A DNA stretch of 64,000 nucleotides from Cacajao melanocephalus (Eukaryota; Chordata; Mammalia; Primates; Pitheciidae), in NCBI GenBank assembly GCA_963573385.1, contig CAUYLG010071516.1, positions 1 through 64,000 of the forward strand, given 5' to 3'. The notes below the pieces were generated by a model that was not told the origin of the DNA, ran no database searches, and worked only from the letters and a program-made list of their open reading frames with translations. Each line of letters opens with the position of its first letter. Positions within the stretch are counted from its first letter, which is position 1. Positions 1 through 10,440 of the stretch are shown here, piece by piece. The translations under genes were made by a program, and so were the position numbers.

Positions 1-64
1 TCCCTTATTCCTTCCTGTCTCCATTGTTAAGCACAATTATTGGCATAAAAGAGGTTTTTAACAC

Positions 65-232
65 CCATTTTTAGACTGCATTCTAGCCTGGGCAATAGAA
101 CAAGAATCCCGTTCTCTCTCCCTCTTTCTCTTCTTCTTTCTTTCTCTCTTACATTCTTTTTTTTACATTGTTTTTCTTTCTTTCACCTTTCTTTTGTCTC
201 TTTTTCTTTCTTTCTAAAAAAAAAAAAAAGAA
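65..232 (+). repeat. Alu 3' remnant followed by CT-rich low-complexity tract
   Basis: The first 50 bases resemble the end of an Alu right arm (the 'CAxTCxAGCCTGGGCAA' stretch and 'AACAAGAATCCCGT'). A roughly 100-base pyrimidine-rich run of TTTC/CTTT units and a run of A follow. The tract gives a spurious basic reading frame on the minus strand, which is not a gene. Confidence 0.5.
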
Positions 233-234
233 TT

Positions 235-430
235 GAAAACAATTTAAACATTCAACAGGGGGAAGTTGGTTAAATGACAGCATATCCATTTTGTGTATAC
301 CATGCAATTGTTTAAAATGATGTTGCAGAATAGTATATGATTCTATCAAAGAGTTCAGTATATGCTGCTAAATTCAGGGAGAATAATGACAAATATTATG
401 TGTAGAATAAGCCACTTTTAAAAATGTACC
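235..430 (+). repeat. Old L1 (L1ME/L1MC-type) 3' fragment
   Basis: The text reads like the degenerate end of a mammalian L1 ORF2/3'UTR: 'ggttaaatgacagcatatcc', then 'accatgcaattgtttaaaa' and 'ttgcagaatagtatatgatt'. These match in order the motifs that follow the ORF2 'TGGAATACTATGCAGCC' region in old L1s. It is too decayed to name a subfamily. Confidence 0.4.
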
Positions 431-2690
431 TATATGCATTGGGAAATGCCAATCTATCAAGAACTAAATGTGGTCAGTGAAAGGATAGATCATTTAACTT
501 CCTTCTTTTCTCTTATATGTATTTAACACATTTTATATAGTAAATATATATTACATTTGTGAAGAGAAAAACAAGTTGCTTTTAATTTTTTTAAGTAGGT
601 AATGAAATGAGTACAATGGAAAAATGACATAAGAAAGTTAAAATGAACCTTGAGGTTAGGTTACTTCTAAAAATGCAAGCAATTAAGATTCTGTACAGAT
701 GGGCCACACATTTTGCTCTAGGCTTTTGAGAGCCAACAGAAAGAGGGAAAGTTAATCAATTACGGTATCTATAGTATCTGTGACAAGAACAATCTGTTAA
801 TTGACAACTTAAAAGTAAACATAATTGCAGATTTCACTGGACTTTTACCTACATGTAGGATGAAAACAAAATGCTGAAGGTCAATAGAAAGTTAAATACC
901 AGCTGACCTTTATAAAAAGGTGGCCATAAAGTTTGGAAACACAGATGATGTTATTTTATTTTTTACGGACTTTAGTAAATTATATAGTAGTACATACTGA
1001 TTTTACACATTGAACTCCCTAATTATTAACTTCTTCTGGGGTATGCTAAAAGTATAGTTTATTCAGGAAAAATCAGACAGAGAAATCAACCGAGGCAACA
1101 CATTGCAGCTGCTTTTGCTTTTGCTTGGATTGAGAAAAATGTTGTATCAATGCACCATGCTTTGTGACATGAGCGTTGTTACAAAGAGCACATTTAACAT
1201 ATCATGTAATGTCCCTGAACATACCATGTAATGTCACTAAACATATCATGTAATAACAACAAACCATTTATTAGGTATATTTGCTATGTTTCCAGATTTT
1301 TATGGTCAACCTATAAAGCTGTCTAATATTGTTATAGATATGCCCTCTTGAAATTCCACAGGTTCACTTCAGCTTTTCTAGGAAATAACACAATTCTTTA
1401 AATTTCCTTTGACCCAGATTTAGTAAAACTTCAAAGGAAGGAGATTTTTTTTTTCACATTTATGATTTTATTTTGATTTTACACAAGTAAATTTTGGAAG
1501 ACTATGTTTCTTTGCCTCTAGTAGGGTGAAACAACTGCCTGTTTTTTGGCAGTTACGTGCATGCATTCTACGCAGCTACAGGGTGACAAACGTGACCTCT
1601 GCTGCATTTGCCCAAGCACTTATTTTGCCAGTCCAGTCACAGTAATATGTTGGATGCCATTTCTAAGAGCACAAAATTATGAGACCTTTTGAAAGAGGAA
1701 GCTTCATGAAATATTTTACTTCCTAAAGGCATTATTGCATGAAATCTTCAGAGACCAGCCAATGCTCAACTTAAAGGTTTTCTTAGAAAATTCTCAGCCA
1801 TCCAATCCTGTTTTTCATTACTAAATTTTAATTTATATGAAAACAATGAGTTTCTCATACTTAAGGTTCTTATGCTTCATCCAAATGGCTTGATAAGAAA
1901 AAAATGCAAACTATGAATAGTTTCAAGAAAGATAGAGAAATAATCACAATGGCTGTAAGCTCTTTGTAGTCAGGAATGATGCTTCTTGTCTAGCAGTACT
2001 ACCGGTAGAACATATTCAATAATATTCAAAGATTATTTGATGGTAATACTGATTTACTATGATTTCTTTCTTCTAAGCTATTTCACATTAATCAGTCAAT
2101 GGTGTGTGTTACAGGACCGTTTTAAATAAGTTTAGAAAGGGTATATATAGACTGATTTTTCCCTTAAGTACTGATTAGACTGAGAAAATAAGAACTTCTT
2201 TTGGAGGTTGAGGACCAAGAAACACCTTTGTCATTATATAACCATATAGGGTACACATATTTTTTACTTGTCAAGTAATCAGCCAGTGCTTTTCCCTCCT
2301 ACAGGTGAAGATACTTTTCTTCAATAGTGTATCTGAGAGATAGAATGTCCTGGCCGGCCTGTTTTTTTCCACGGATTTCATCCAAGATATCAGAAATCTA
2401 TCTGTCTCTTTCTAAGTTTACCAAGTAAATATCTGCCGGCAAGGCAAGTAAATTAAACACAGAGAAGAAAAGAAAACAATTATCATTAAATAGTATTACT
2501 GTTCTATTGAAAATTTGTTTCATTTCAAAATAGACATAAATATTTTAAGAAGTGAACTGTTAACTAATGGAGGAAATCAGCATGTGTTCAGGTAGAAGTG
2601 CAGCAGCCCTGGGCACCATCCCCTTGCCACTGGGCATACCTTGTCTAACCAGTGATAGAGCTGAACCACATGGTCCTGTCCCCCATCAAA
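431..2690. other. Upstream intergenic DNA, no gene seen
   Basis: AT-rich sequence with no convincing open frame, splice-flanked exon or RNA gene. Apart from the 22-bp tandem repeat near 1.2 kb I recognise no repeat family here. It lies 3-5 kb upstream of the HERC3 CpG island, so distal regulatory sites are possible, but none can be shown from sequence alone. Confidence 0.5.
1196..1254. repeat. 22-bp tandem repeat, about 2.7 copies
   Basis: Units begin at 1196, 1218 and 1240. Each starts with AACATA(T/C)CATGTAAT; the first two continue with GTCCCTG and GTCACTA. The third unit is partial and ends in TAAC. The units differ by only a few bases, so this is a short minisatellite. Confidence 0.85.
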
Positions 2691-2701
2691 AGTTATGGTT
2701 A

Positions 2702-2804
2702 GTTTAATCCCTGGTCCTTGCGAGGCTAAGGCAGCAGAACTGCTGGAGCCTAGGAGTTTGAGGCCGGCCTGGGCAACATAGCAAGACCCTGTCTCTTAAA
2801 AAAA
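2702..2804 (+). repeat. 5'-truncated Alu/FAM-like SINE
   Basis: The element begins in the Alu left-arm region ('GAGGCTAAGGCAGCAGAA') and runs through 'GGCCTGGGCAACATAGCAAG' to a short A run. It is flanked by an 11-bp direct repeat AGTTATGGTTA at 2691-2701 and 2805-2815, the target-site duplication. Confidence 0.8.
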
Positions 2805-2833
2805 AGTTATGGTTATATGTTTACATATATATT

Positions 2834-2850
2834 TGTGTGTGTGTGTGTGT
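2834..2850. repeat. (TG)n microsatellite, short
   Basis: About eight TG units lie between the truncated SINE and an antisense AluJ. Confidence 0.9.
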
Positions 2851-2851
2851 A

Positions 2852-3119
2852 TTTGGAGTCTCCCCTGTTGCCCAGTCTGGAGTGCAGTGGTGCCATCAAA
2901 GGTCACCGCAACCTCAAATTCTTATGATGTTCAAGCTATTCTCTCACCTCAGCCTCCCAAGAAGCTAAGACTGCAGGCGTGCACCATCATGTCTATTTTT
3001 ATTTTTTTGAGAGACAGAGTCTCACAATGTTGCCCAGGCTGGTCTCAAACTCCTGGCCTCAAGCCATCCCCTTGCCTCGGCCTGTAACCCAAAGCCCTGG
3101 GATTACAGGCATGAGCCTA
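2852..3119 (-). repeat. AluJ-like SINE, antisense
   Basis: Both Alu arms are readable in reverse complement: 'TTGCCCAGTCTGGAGTGCAG', then a mid-element T run, then 'TTGCCCAGGCTGGTCTCAAA' and 'GGGATTACAGGCATGAGCC'. Many substitutions and a missing poly-T head suggest an old J-type copy. Confidence 0.85.
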
Positions 3120-4029
3120 GAATTTATTAAGCCTTTTATTTTTAACATGAATGTTTTTCTTTTACAAAATTTATCGAGGTTAGCGAGTATATATTCCTTG
3201 GTACAATTATTTGGTTAACGTTTGTCTCCCCTTTCTTTCTTTCTTTTTTTTTTTTTAATTATATCACACTAGTCCATTTGTCTCCCCTTTCATGGCAACA
3301 AAGACTGCGCTGTTTTGCTTACTGATATATTCACAGGGGGTGACATTATTGTGGGTGCTCAGTATATGGTGTGTTTGTCAGAGAATATATAAGAATGTAG
3401 AAATGGATGGAAGGCAGGGCTATAGAAATGGAACGAAAAAGTAAACCATGGTCTCTTAAAAATAGTTTATATATCTGCTGTTAAGACTATTGTTGATACT
3501 GGAGCCATTTAAAGCCATTTTGATAATGGGAGCAGGACATGCTTGCTAAAGAAATTGTCATTATATGTTAGCTCAATGAAAAAAAATAAATTGAAGTACT
3601 CTGGTATATTTACTTTTCCACGTAAGTTCTATGTAAGTTCCAACAGTTTGGCTATCTGTTTGGTAAAAGAAGCTTACAGTATCCTAGCTTGTGTTATTTA
3701 GACAGCACTCCTACCCCACGTCTAGGCTTGATTCTTTGATAACTATCCTTTTCAAGATGAAATTTCATACAAAAAATACTTAAGCCATGGGTCAGACATA
3801 CCAACCCAAACACTGACTGATTACAAACCTCACATGTGACACATAACAATAGGACCTCTCACTTTCTCCTTTGCAAGTACCCTTCTTCCTACCAGACTCC
3901 TCTTTGGCCATTTCACCAGTTCCTTTGCTAACAGCATCTCTAAACTGGGATTGCATCTTTGTAACAGAATAAACTTTTGTGAAACTGTCACATATCTGGA
4001 ACATGAGTGAACTGTGTTACTCTTGCCCC
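3120..4029. other. Intergenic stretch, nothing recognised
   Basis: AT-rich single-copy-looking sequence with a T-rich run near 3245. The minus-strand frame at 3792-4004 has no supporting splice or protein features. I see no gene. Confidence 0.5.
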
Positions 4030-4044
4030 CAGTGTTTCTTTGTT

Positions 4045-4340
<296 letters not shown>

Positions 4341-4356
4341 CATCCTCAGTGTTTCT

Positions 4357-5019
4357 AAAGGTGTCCAGTGTGATCCAAATTTCAAAGGTCTGTATTTTTT
4401 CTTAGATGACCTGATAACTGAGATTCTGCTTTTTTAGCTTTCTTGCCTCGCGGTATTGGACAATTTGCATTATTTCACGGAGGGCTCCACCCTGTCAGTC
4501 AGACAGCGATGTCTCATCCTCAGGACACGCTACTCCTTGAAACTTTCTTTTCTACTTGGTTAGTCCGTTAGGTTCTCAGGACAAGCGATTGCAGACCTGA
4601 GGTGACTGGATGTCCTTGAAAAGAATCCATCCTCAAAGGGCCTTCCTGGTTCAAATGCCAGGTTATAGCAATTCTTCCACTAGGAGAGTTATTCCTTTGG
4701 ATTCAAGTAGTACTGTGCCAGTGTTCTGTATTTCACATTGAAGGGGGGCAGACACATGAAGTCACCTTTCTGAGGTTTTCTGCAAAAGATTAGCTGTGGA
4801 TCAGATCAGGTCTAGGGGAAGTATGAAAGCACTGGTGACCTTGGGGAGGAGGAAGCTCTGGGATTCAGTGCTAGGGAAAAGTGGAAGAGGACAAACTTTA
4901 AAAAAATTCCGTTACTGGGTTTAGGCCACAGGGTGTCTTTCAGATTACAAGATTTAAGATCCGGTGCTCTGAGACACCTCCTGCTAGGCTCCCCCAGCGT
5001 TCACCCTCCAGCCTCCCCC
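4357..5019. other. Promoter-proximal upstream sequence
   Basis: Non-repetitive as far as I can see, and immediately 5' of the CpG island. It is a plausible site for proximal enhancer elements, but no single motif is persuasive. GC content rises from about 4930 onward. Confidence 0.4.
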
Positions 5020-5507
5020 AGTCCCGCCTTTCTTCCGCAGCCCCGCGTCGGTCTTCGATCCCTACGTCTCCAGAGAGGCGCCAGCGGCCGCCGCGGACCT
5101 ACTTCCCTGCCTCTCCAACAGCGCAGCGCCGCCGCGCTTCCCACAGTCCAGCGAAGGCGAGTAAAGCAGACTAGCGCAATCTCCCTCAATTGTCACCCTC
5201 TAGCTTCCCCCGGGTGCCCAAGGCTTTCGGTCACCTCTGCATAAATAACAACCAGAGCCCAGAACCTGAAAAGGCAACCTCTGATCGGTCCCGCTCTCTT
5301 CCCCGCCAGTGAAAAGCAATCTTATTTCAGCGCCAACGCTCTGTGTCTTGCAGTCCGATCTCCGCTGACACACCCGTGCCGCTGTCCCCGCGCCGGGCCC
5401 GTGGGTCTGTCACCTCCGGCTGTCCGCGCCTGGCTCTGGGGCCTGGGCCTCTCTCCTCCTCCCGCCCGCGGACCTCGCCGCCCCGCCTCCGGCCCGTGGC
5501 GCCCGCC

Positions 5508-5512
5508 ATTGG
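5508..5512 (-). promoter_or_regulatory. Inverted CCAAT box 1 (NF-Y type)
   Basis: ATTGG in the context CGCCATTGGCGCG, the reverse complement of CCAAT. It is paired with a second copy exactly 31 bp downstream. Confidence 0.6.
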
Positions 5513-5538
5513 CGCGGGCTCTCCCCATAACGGCGCCC

Positions 5539-5543
5539 ATTGG
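5539..5543 (-). promoter_or_regulatory. Inverted CCAAT box 2 (NF-Y type)
   Basis: ATTGG in the context GCCCATTGGCCCG, in the same orientation as the first box. The 31-bp period is close to three helical turns, a spacing typical of cooperating NF-Y sites. It suggests transcription starts some 50-100 bp downstream, around 5590-5650. Confidence 0.6.
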
Positions 5544-5593
5544 CCCGGTGCGAAGTCATTTACCCAGCGCATTCCGCCGCCCGCAGGCTTGCG

Positions 5594-5604
5594 GGGAAAC
5601 TTCC
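5594..5604 (+). promoter_or_regulatory. NF-kB-like site
   Basis: GGGAAACTTCC fits the kB half-site pattern of GGG, a short central part and a C-rich 3' half. It lies just downstream of the CCAAT pair. Only the motif is seen; use is unproven. Confidence 0.3.
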
Positions 5605-5612
5605 TTATTATT

Positions 5613-5698
5613 GTGACGCCGAAAACGGAGAAACCCCGAGCCTGGCGAAAGGGGCTGTCACAGTCGGAGTCCCAAGCTGCGGTTCCGCGGCTGCCGAG
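5613..5698 (+). other. HERC3: Candidate non-coding HERC3 exon 1 (start approximate)
   Basis: The sequence ends at CTGCCGAG|GTGCGC, giving a GT at 5699-5700 in a context common for GC-rich first exons though weaker than consensus. It lies about 60-190 bp downstream of the CCAAT pair, where the first exon of a CCAAT/GC-box promoter would be expected. The 5' end is not visible and is set arbitrarily. Joining it to the coding exon at 18265 would give a mostly non-coding leader. Better donors exist at 6505 and 6589, so the annotated first exon could end there instead. Confidence 0.35.
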
Positions 5699-6099
5699 GT
5701 GCGCGGGGCGGGGGCCGGGGTTCCAGGGAGGAGGGTACTGCGGAACCGCAGCCGCGCGGGGCCGCGTTCCGCCCTGGCTCTGCCGTCAGCGTGCGGCTCC
5801 TGGCGGGGCGGCTGCGGCTCCTCCCGCGGCTCCGGCGGCGTCAGCTGCAGGCACCTCTAGCGACGACCTGGGGCTGGGGCGCGGGGAGGTCGGGGCGCGG
5901 CGCCCGTAGGACCTCGCGTGAGCCTCCCTGGCGTCCTCGGGGGCTCGCCTTCTGGCCAGAGAACCCCGTGCCGGGAAAAGCTAGACAAGCCTTCAAAATG
6001 GGAGCGCCTCCCACCCGCGCTCGGCCGCCCTGCCGCCCCGGAGGAATTGAGACGCGGAAAGTCAAAAGGAGGATCCTCCCCTTGCTCGCCCCCTGCCCC

Positions 6100-6108
6100 T
6101 ATTTAAAT
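6100..6108 (+). promoter_or_regulatory. TATA-like element inside the CpG island
   Basis: TATTTAAAT stands out in a GC-rich context (CCCCTGCCCC before it). If functional, a start near 6130 would follow, giving a first exon ending at one of the strong donors at 6505 or 6589. The core is near-palindromic, so direction is not fixed by the motif. Confidence 0.3.
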
Positions 6109-6129
6109 TCTGGGGTTCCAGGGACCTCC

Positions 6130-6589
6130 GTGCAGTGAGGGTCGCGGACGCTTTCACGCGAAATGGGAGCCGGCGAGGCCCCGGCATTTTGGAGAACCTC
6201 GGCAGCTGCGAGGAGTTTGCGCCGAGGACGGGGGCACGGAGTCCGAGTTGACAGCGCCGGCGGGGCGGCAAGGTGGCGGGGCTCGGCACCACCCACCTCG
6301 CGGAGGCCGGGCTGGTTCGCCTCGCCTGGGTCCGCCTCCTAGGCGGGGCCGGGGGCGAGGGTGTGTGCGGACACGTGTGTGTGTGTGCGCGCGCGCGCGT
6401 GTGTATGTGGACACGTGTGTGTGTGTGTGTGTGTGCGCGCGCGCGCGCCGAGACGTCGGTGTGGACGGGTGCGGGGGTGTCGGGAGTTGGGACGTCCGGG
6501 GGCAGGTGAGACTTCGAGTCACTTGTGAATGTGTGGAGTGGGCAAACCACGACAACCAGACCGAGAGGAACATGTGTAACCTGAAACAG
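6130..6589 (+). other. HERC3: Candidate alternative first exon with strong donor
   Basis: Two consensus donors occur at the 3' edge of the CpG island: CAG|GTGAGA (GT at 6506-6507) and CAG|GTGAGC (GT at 6590-6591). The second is the best donor in the promoter region. A transcript starting in the island and using it would carry the Z-DNA-like repeat in its leader. The start coordinate is inferred from the TATA-like sequence and is uncertain. Confidence 0.3.
6371..6448. repeat. Duplicated GT/GC alternating tract (Z-DNA-prone)
   Basis: Two adjacent blocks, 6371-6409 and 6411-6448, each begin with ACACGTGTGTG and run through alternating GT then GC dinucleotides. Each contains a CACGTG E-box (6372-6377 and 6412-6417). 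The near-perfect purine/pyrimidine alternation over more than 70 bp, with CG steps, is the classic Z-DNA-forming composition. The blocks look like a tandem duplication that diverged in the number of GT units. Confidence 0.85.
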
Positions 6590-6591
6590 GT

Positions 6592-7856
<1,265 letters not shown>

Positions 7857-7956
7857 TAACATCATGCAGGATTTTTTCTTTTGAGATACATTAGGTACCA
7901 CTCCGATAATCTCTTCTCATTTTGCATGATGGAGGATGTGGTAATGAAAAGGGAAG

Positions 7957-8225
7957 GGCTGGCGCAGTGGCTCACACCTGTAATCCCAGCACTTTGGGAG
8001 GCCGAGATGGGTGCCTCACTTGAGGTCAGGGGTTTGAGACCAGTCTGACCAACATGGTGAAACCCTGTCTCTACTAAAAACACTAAAAATCCAAAAATTA
8101 GCCAGGAGTGGTGGCAGGCGCGTGTAATCCCAGCTACTTGGGAGGTTGAGGCAGGAGAATTGCTTGAAACTGGGAGACGGAGGTTGCAGTGAGCTGAAAT
8201 TGGCCACTGCACTCCAGCCTGGGCG
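7957..8225 (+). repeat. Alu (S-like), sense, 3' end replaced
   Basis: Begins 'GGCTGGCGCAGTGGCTCACA' and runs to 'CACTCCAGCCTGGGCG', where the usual 'ACAGAGCGAGACTCC' tail is absent. It is followed by a homopolymer T run and then an A run. It faces the antisense Alu 115 bp upstream. Confidence 0.9.
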
Positions 8226-8235
8226 TAAGTGCCAT

Positions 8236-8275
8236 TTTATTTTTTTTTTTTTTTTTTTTAAAAAAAAGAAAAAAT
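8236..8275. repeat. T-run/A-run homopolymer junction
   Basis: About 20 T are followed directly by A-rich sequence. It is self-complementary and probably length-variable. Confidence 0.8.
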
Positions 8276-8695
8276 TAATGAAAGGAGACTCTCTTCATAA
8301 CAGTTGTGGCAAAACAAGCTATAATATGTGTGATACATGGGAAAATAAATAGACAAAATTATTTTCCAAAAATTTCTCTAACAAAAATGGGAGATTTTAA
8401 AGTAATTCTATTTTTACTACTCGCTATCAAATGTCAGGAATTTTTATAAGGTGATATCTGTATCTCTAGTTTACTTTTAGAGGTGACCGACATCTTTATA
8501 GCTGGTTAGAGATTATTTTACTGGTATTTAACCAAACTCCCGTCTTGAGATGAAATGCGTGGGAATATTCAAGATTGAAAAATTTAAAGATATTCTTATT
8601 TTCAGAAGTGAACTCCTGTCTTTTTGTTTACAATAACATGAAGACACTTTCTAGAGTTCCGTACTAATGTTATTTATTATTTCTTTAACTTGCAG

Positions 8696-8756
8696 ATCTG
8701 CAAGGTGTGGTGGAATACTTCTGGCTCCTAGTCCAGTGCCAAGTGTGTGACCTGTG
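8696..8756 (+). other. HERC3: Exon-like 61-bp segment in HERC3 intron 1
   Basis: Upstream is TTATTTCTTTAACTTGCAG, a good pyrimidine-rich acceptor with AG at 8694-8695. Downstream is CCTGTG|GTGAGTTA, a consensus-like donor with GT at 8757-8758. The segment contains no ATG, so it would only extend the leader. Its 3' half and the donor fall in an ancient MIR SINE, so this may be an exonised MIR used as an optional 5'UTR exon. Transcript evidence is needed; it could equally be an unused pseudo-exon. Confidence 0.4.
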
Positions 8757-8835
8757 GTGAGTTACTTAATTTTTCTGGACCTCAGTCTTCTCATCTTGTA
8801 AATGGAGTCCTTTACATACATTATCCTATTTAATC
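8715..8835 (+). repeat. MIR SINE
   Basis: Matches the MIR core and 3' half in order: 'CCAGTGCCAAGTGTGTGACC', 'AGTTACTTAATTTTTCTGGA', 'CCTCAGTCTTCTCATCTTG', 'TAAATGGAG'. Confidence 0.85.
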
Positions 8836-8934
8836 TCTCATCAATTCAGGCTGGGTAGCTCCCTAGAGAGAGATCTAAACAAATGTCAGTGTCTTCTGCT
8901 GCTCTAAGATAGTAAAGAAAACAATGTGAGCCCA

Positions 8935-9030
8935 AGAAGTAGGAGACCTGGTTTCTGGTCTCAGCTTCAACCACTTAATTCTTAGAGGACCAAAGTTACT
9001 TGGCCTCTGAAGGCCTTAGCTGCCATTGAA
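8935..9030 (+). repeat. MIR-like fragment
   Basis: 'GAGACCTGGTTTCTGGTCTC', then 'ACCACTTAATTCTTAGAGGA' and 'AAGTTACTTGGCCTCTGAAG' follow MIR order loosely. Strongly diverged. Confidence 0.45.
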
Positions 9031-9039
9031 ATGAACTTA

Positions 9040-9689
9040 GGAATGTAAGTCTCTTGCTTAGAGGTTAGATCAAACGGACTTTTAATAAAATGGTAAATTT
9101 GATAATATAATTCTGTGGCTTTAGACATTTACTCCATTTAGAAATAGTACCTGTTGGTGGCAGGGACGTGTATTTCTCTGTTAAATGAACTGGTTTTATT
9201 ATTAGTCAGGGTGGGGAATCTTTAACATGATCTGGAAAATAAAAGTGGTAACAACTTGAGATGGTAAAAATTCTGGTTTTCTCAGAATGGGGGTCAGTTC
9301 ACTAGGCATTTATCAAGCCTCTACTGTGCTCCTGTACTCTGCTGAGAATGGGAGGCACAAAGATGAGTCAAACCTGCTTCCTTCATGGAGAAACTCCCGG
9401 TCAGCACATGGTCAGGGTGTTAGTGGAGGAGGTACGCGAAAAGCCGTACTGCCTCTACAGTGCTTTGCATTTTTTTGTATTGTGAAGGGTTTGTGAGCAT
9501 AAAATAATGCATGTCATGTAGTTAAGGAACAACAATAAAAGGACAGAAGCAGAACATCAGCATGCTATTGAAATGACTCCCTTTGTGCTCCTTCCAGATG
9601 GTTCCCTCTATTCCTACTGCCTCCACGATCATTACCCTGCATTTTGTGTTTGTGATTTGCTTTTCTTCATAGCGTTTGTTACCACTGAT
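9040..9689 (+). other. Intron 1 stretch, nothing recognised
   Basis: No gene-like or confidently named repeat sequence. A stretch around 9290-9420 (size and age of an old SINE) might be a MIR relative but is too diverged to call. Confidence 0.4.
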
Positions 9690-10440
9690 GACTGTTAATC
9701 TCCAAATAACATATTTGTTATACTTGTATTTGAACTTTGTAAAAATGCATCATATTCTGAATTCTTCTATGACTCAACACTTTTTAAGATTTAGTAACAA
9801 TGATGCTTATAGATGGAGTTTATTTTTCACTGCTGTGCAGTGTTCTGTTTTATGCATGTGCCACACCATGTCTGTTTTCTTACTGACGGATATTTGTGGT
9901 TTTTTTTTTCTATTTCATATAATGCTGGAATGAATATTCTTATAGATATATCTTGGTGCATATGTTCATGAGTTTCTCACTGCATTGGACAGTAAGATAG
10001 CCACTAGCCATGTATGGCTACTTACATTAAAATTTATTAAAATATTAAAATTTCAGTTCTTTTGCTAGCCGCATTTCAGGTACTCAATAGCACATATACC
10101 TACTGGCTACCGCAGTGGACAGTGCAAATACCTAGCATTTCCATTATCGCAGAAAGCTCTAAGTTTCCAGATTTTACTCATCTTTGTATCTCCATTTCTT
10201 GGTATAGTACAGGAGCACCATAGATGCTTAGTAAGTTGGACAGTGCTGGTCATAGGCCCAGGAGTGAAATTATTGTGTGGAGAGGTATCCACATCTTCAT
10301 CTTCACTAGAGAATACCAGTTTGTTTTGCCAAGTGGTTATGCCAGTTTATATTCCCACTAGCTGTCTATGAGGGTCCTGGCTGTTGTATATCCTTGACTT
10401 AGTATTGTTAGACTTTTCAATTCTTGCCAGTCTGGTTGGT
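9690..10440 (-). repeat. Old L1M fragment, antisense, interrupted
   Basis: The left part carries reverse-complement ORF2 3'-end motifs ('CTGCTGTGCAGTGTTCTG', 'ATAATGCTGGAATGAATATT', 'CATATGTTCATGAGTTTCTC'). The sequence resumes after an insert with 'AGGAGTGAAATTATTGTGTG', 'CCAGTTTATATTCCCACTAG', 'GTATTGTTAGACTTTTCAAT'. These are contiguous in L1M, so the intervening 270 bp is a later insertion. Confidence 0.7.
9977..10250. repeat. MER/hAT-type DNA transposon fragment nested in L1M
   Basis: Contains 'ATTGGACAGT', 'ATAGCCACTAGCCATGTATG', 'AGCCGCATTTCAGGTACTCA' and ends 'GTTGGACAGTGCTGG'. This is the vocabulary of a common non-autonomous hAT-like element with CACTGTCCAA ends. The ends are worn and the exact family is not assigned. 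Confidence 0.5.

Larger units (their letters stand above)
5020..6490 (+). promoter_or_regulatory. HERC3: CpG-island promoter of HERC3
   Basis: This block of about 1.5 kb is the only strongly GC- and CpG-rich stretch in the window. It contains GC boxes (GGGGCGGGG at 5705-5713; more near 5479-5487 and 6342-6356), two inverted CCAAT boxes, an NF-kB-like site, a CRE-half-like TGACG (5614-5618) and several splice-donor candidates. It lies about 12 kb upstream of the first HERC3 coding exon in the same orientation, with no competing CpG island nearby, so it is the obvious promoter. CpG islands of this type usually start transcription at several dispersed positions and work in germline and soma. The long open frames read here on both strands are consequences of high GC and not proteins. 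The exact start site cannot be read from sequence. Confidence 0.88.
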
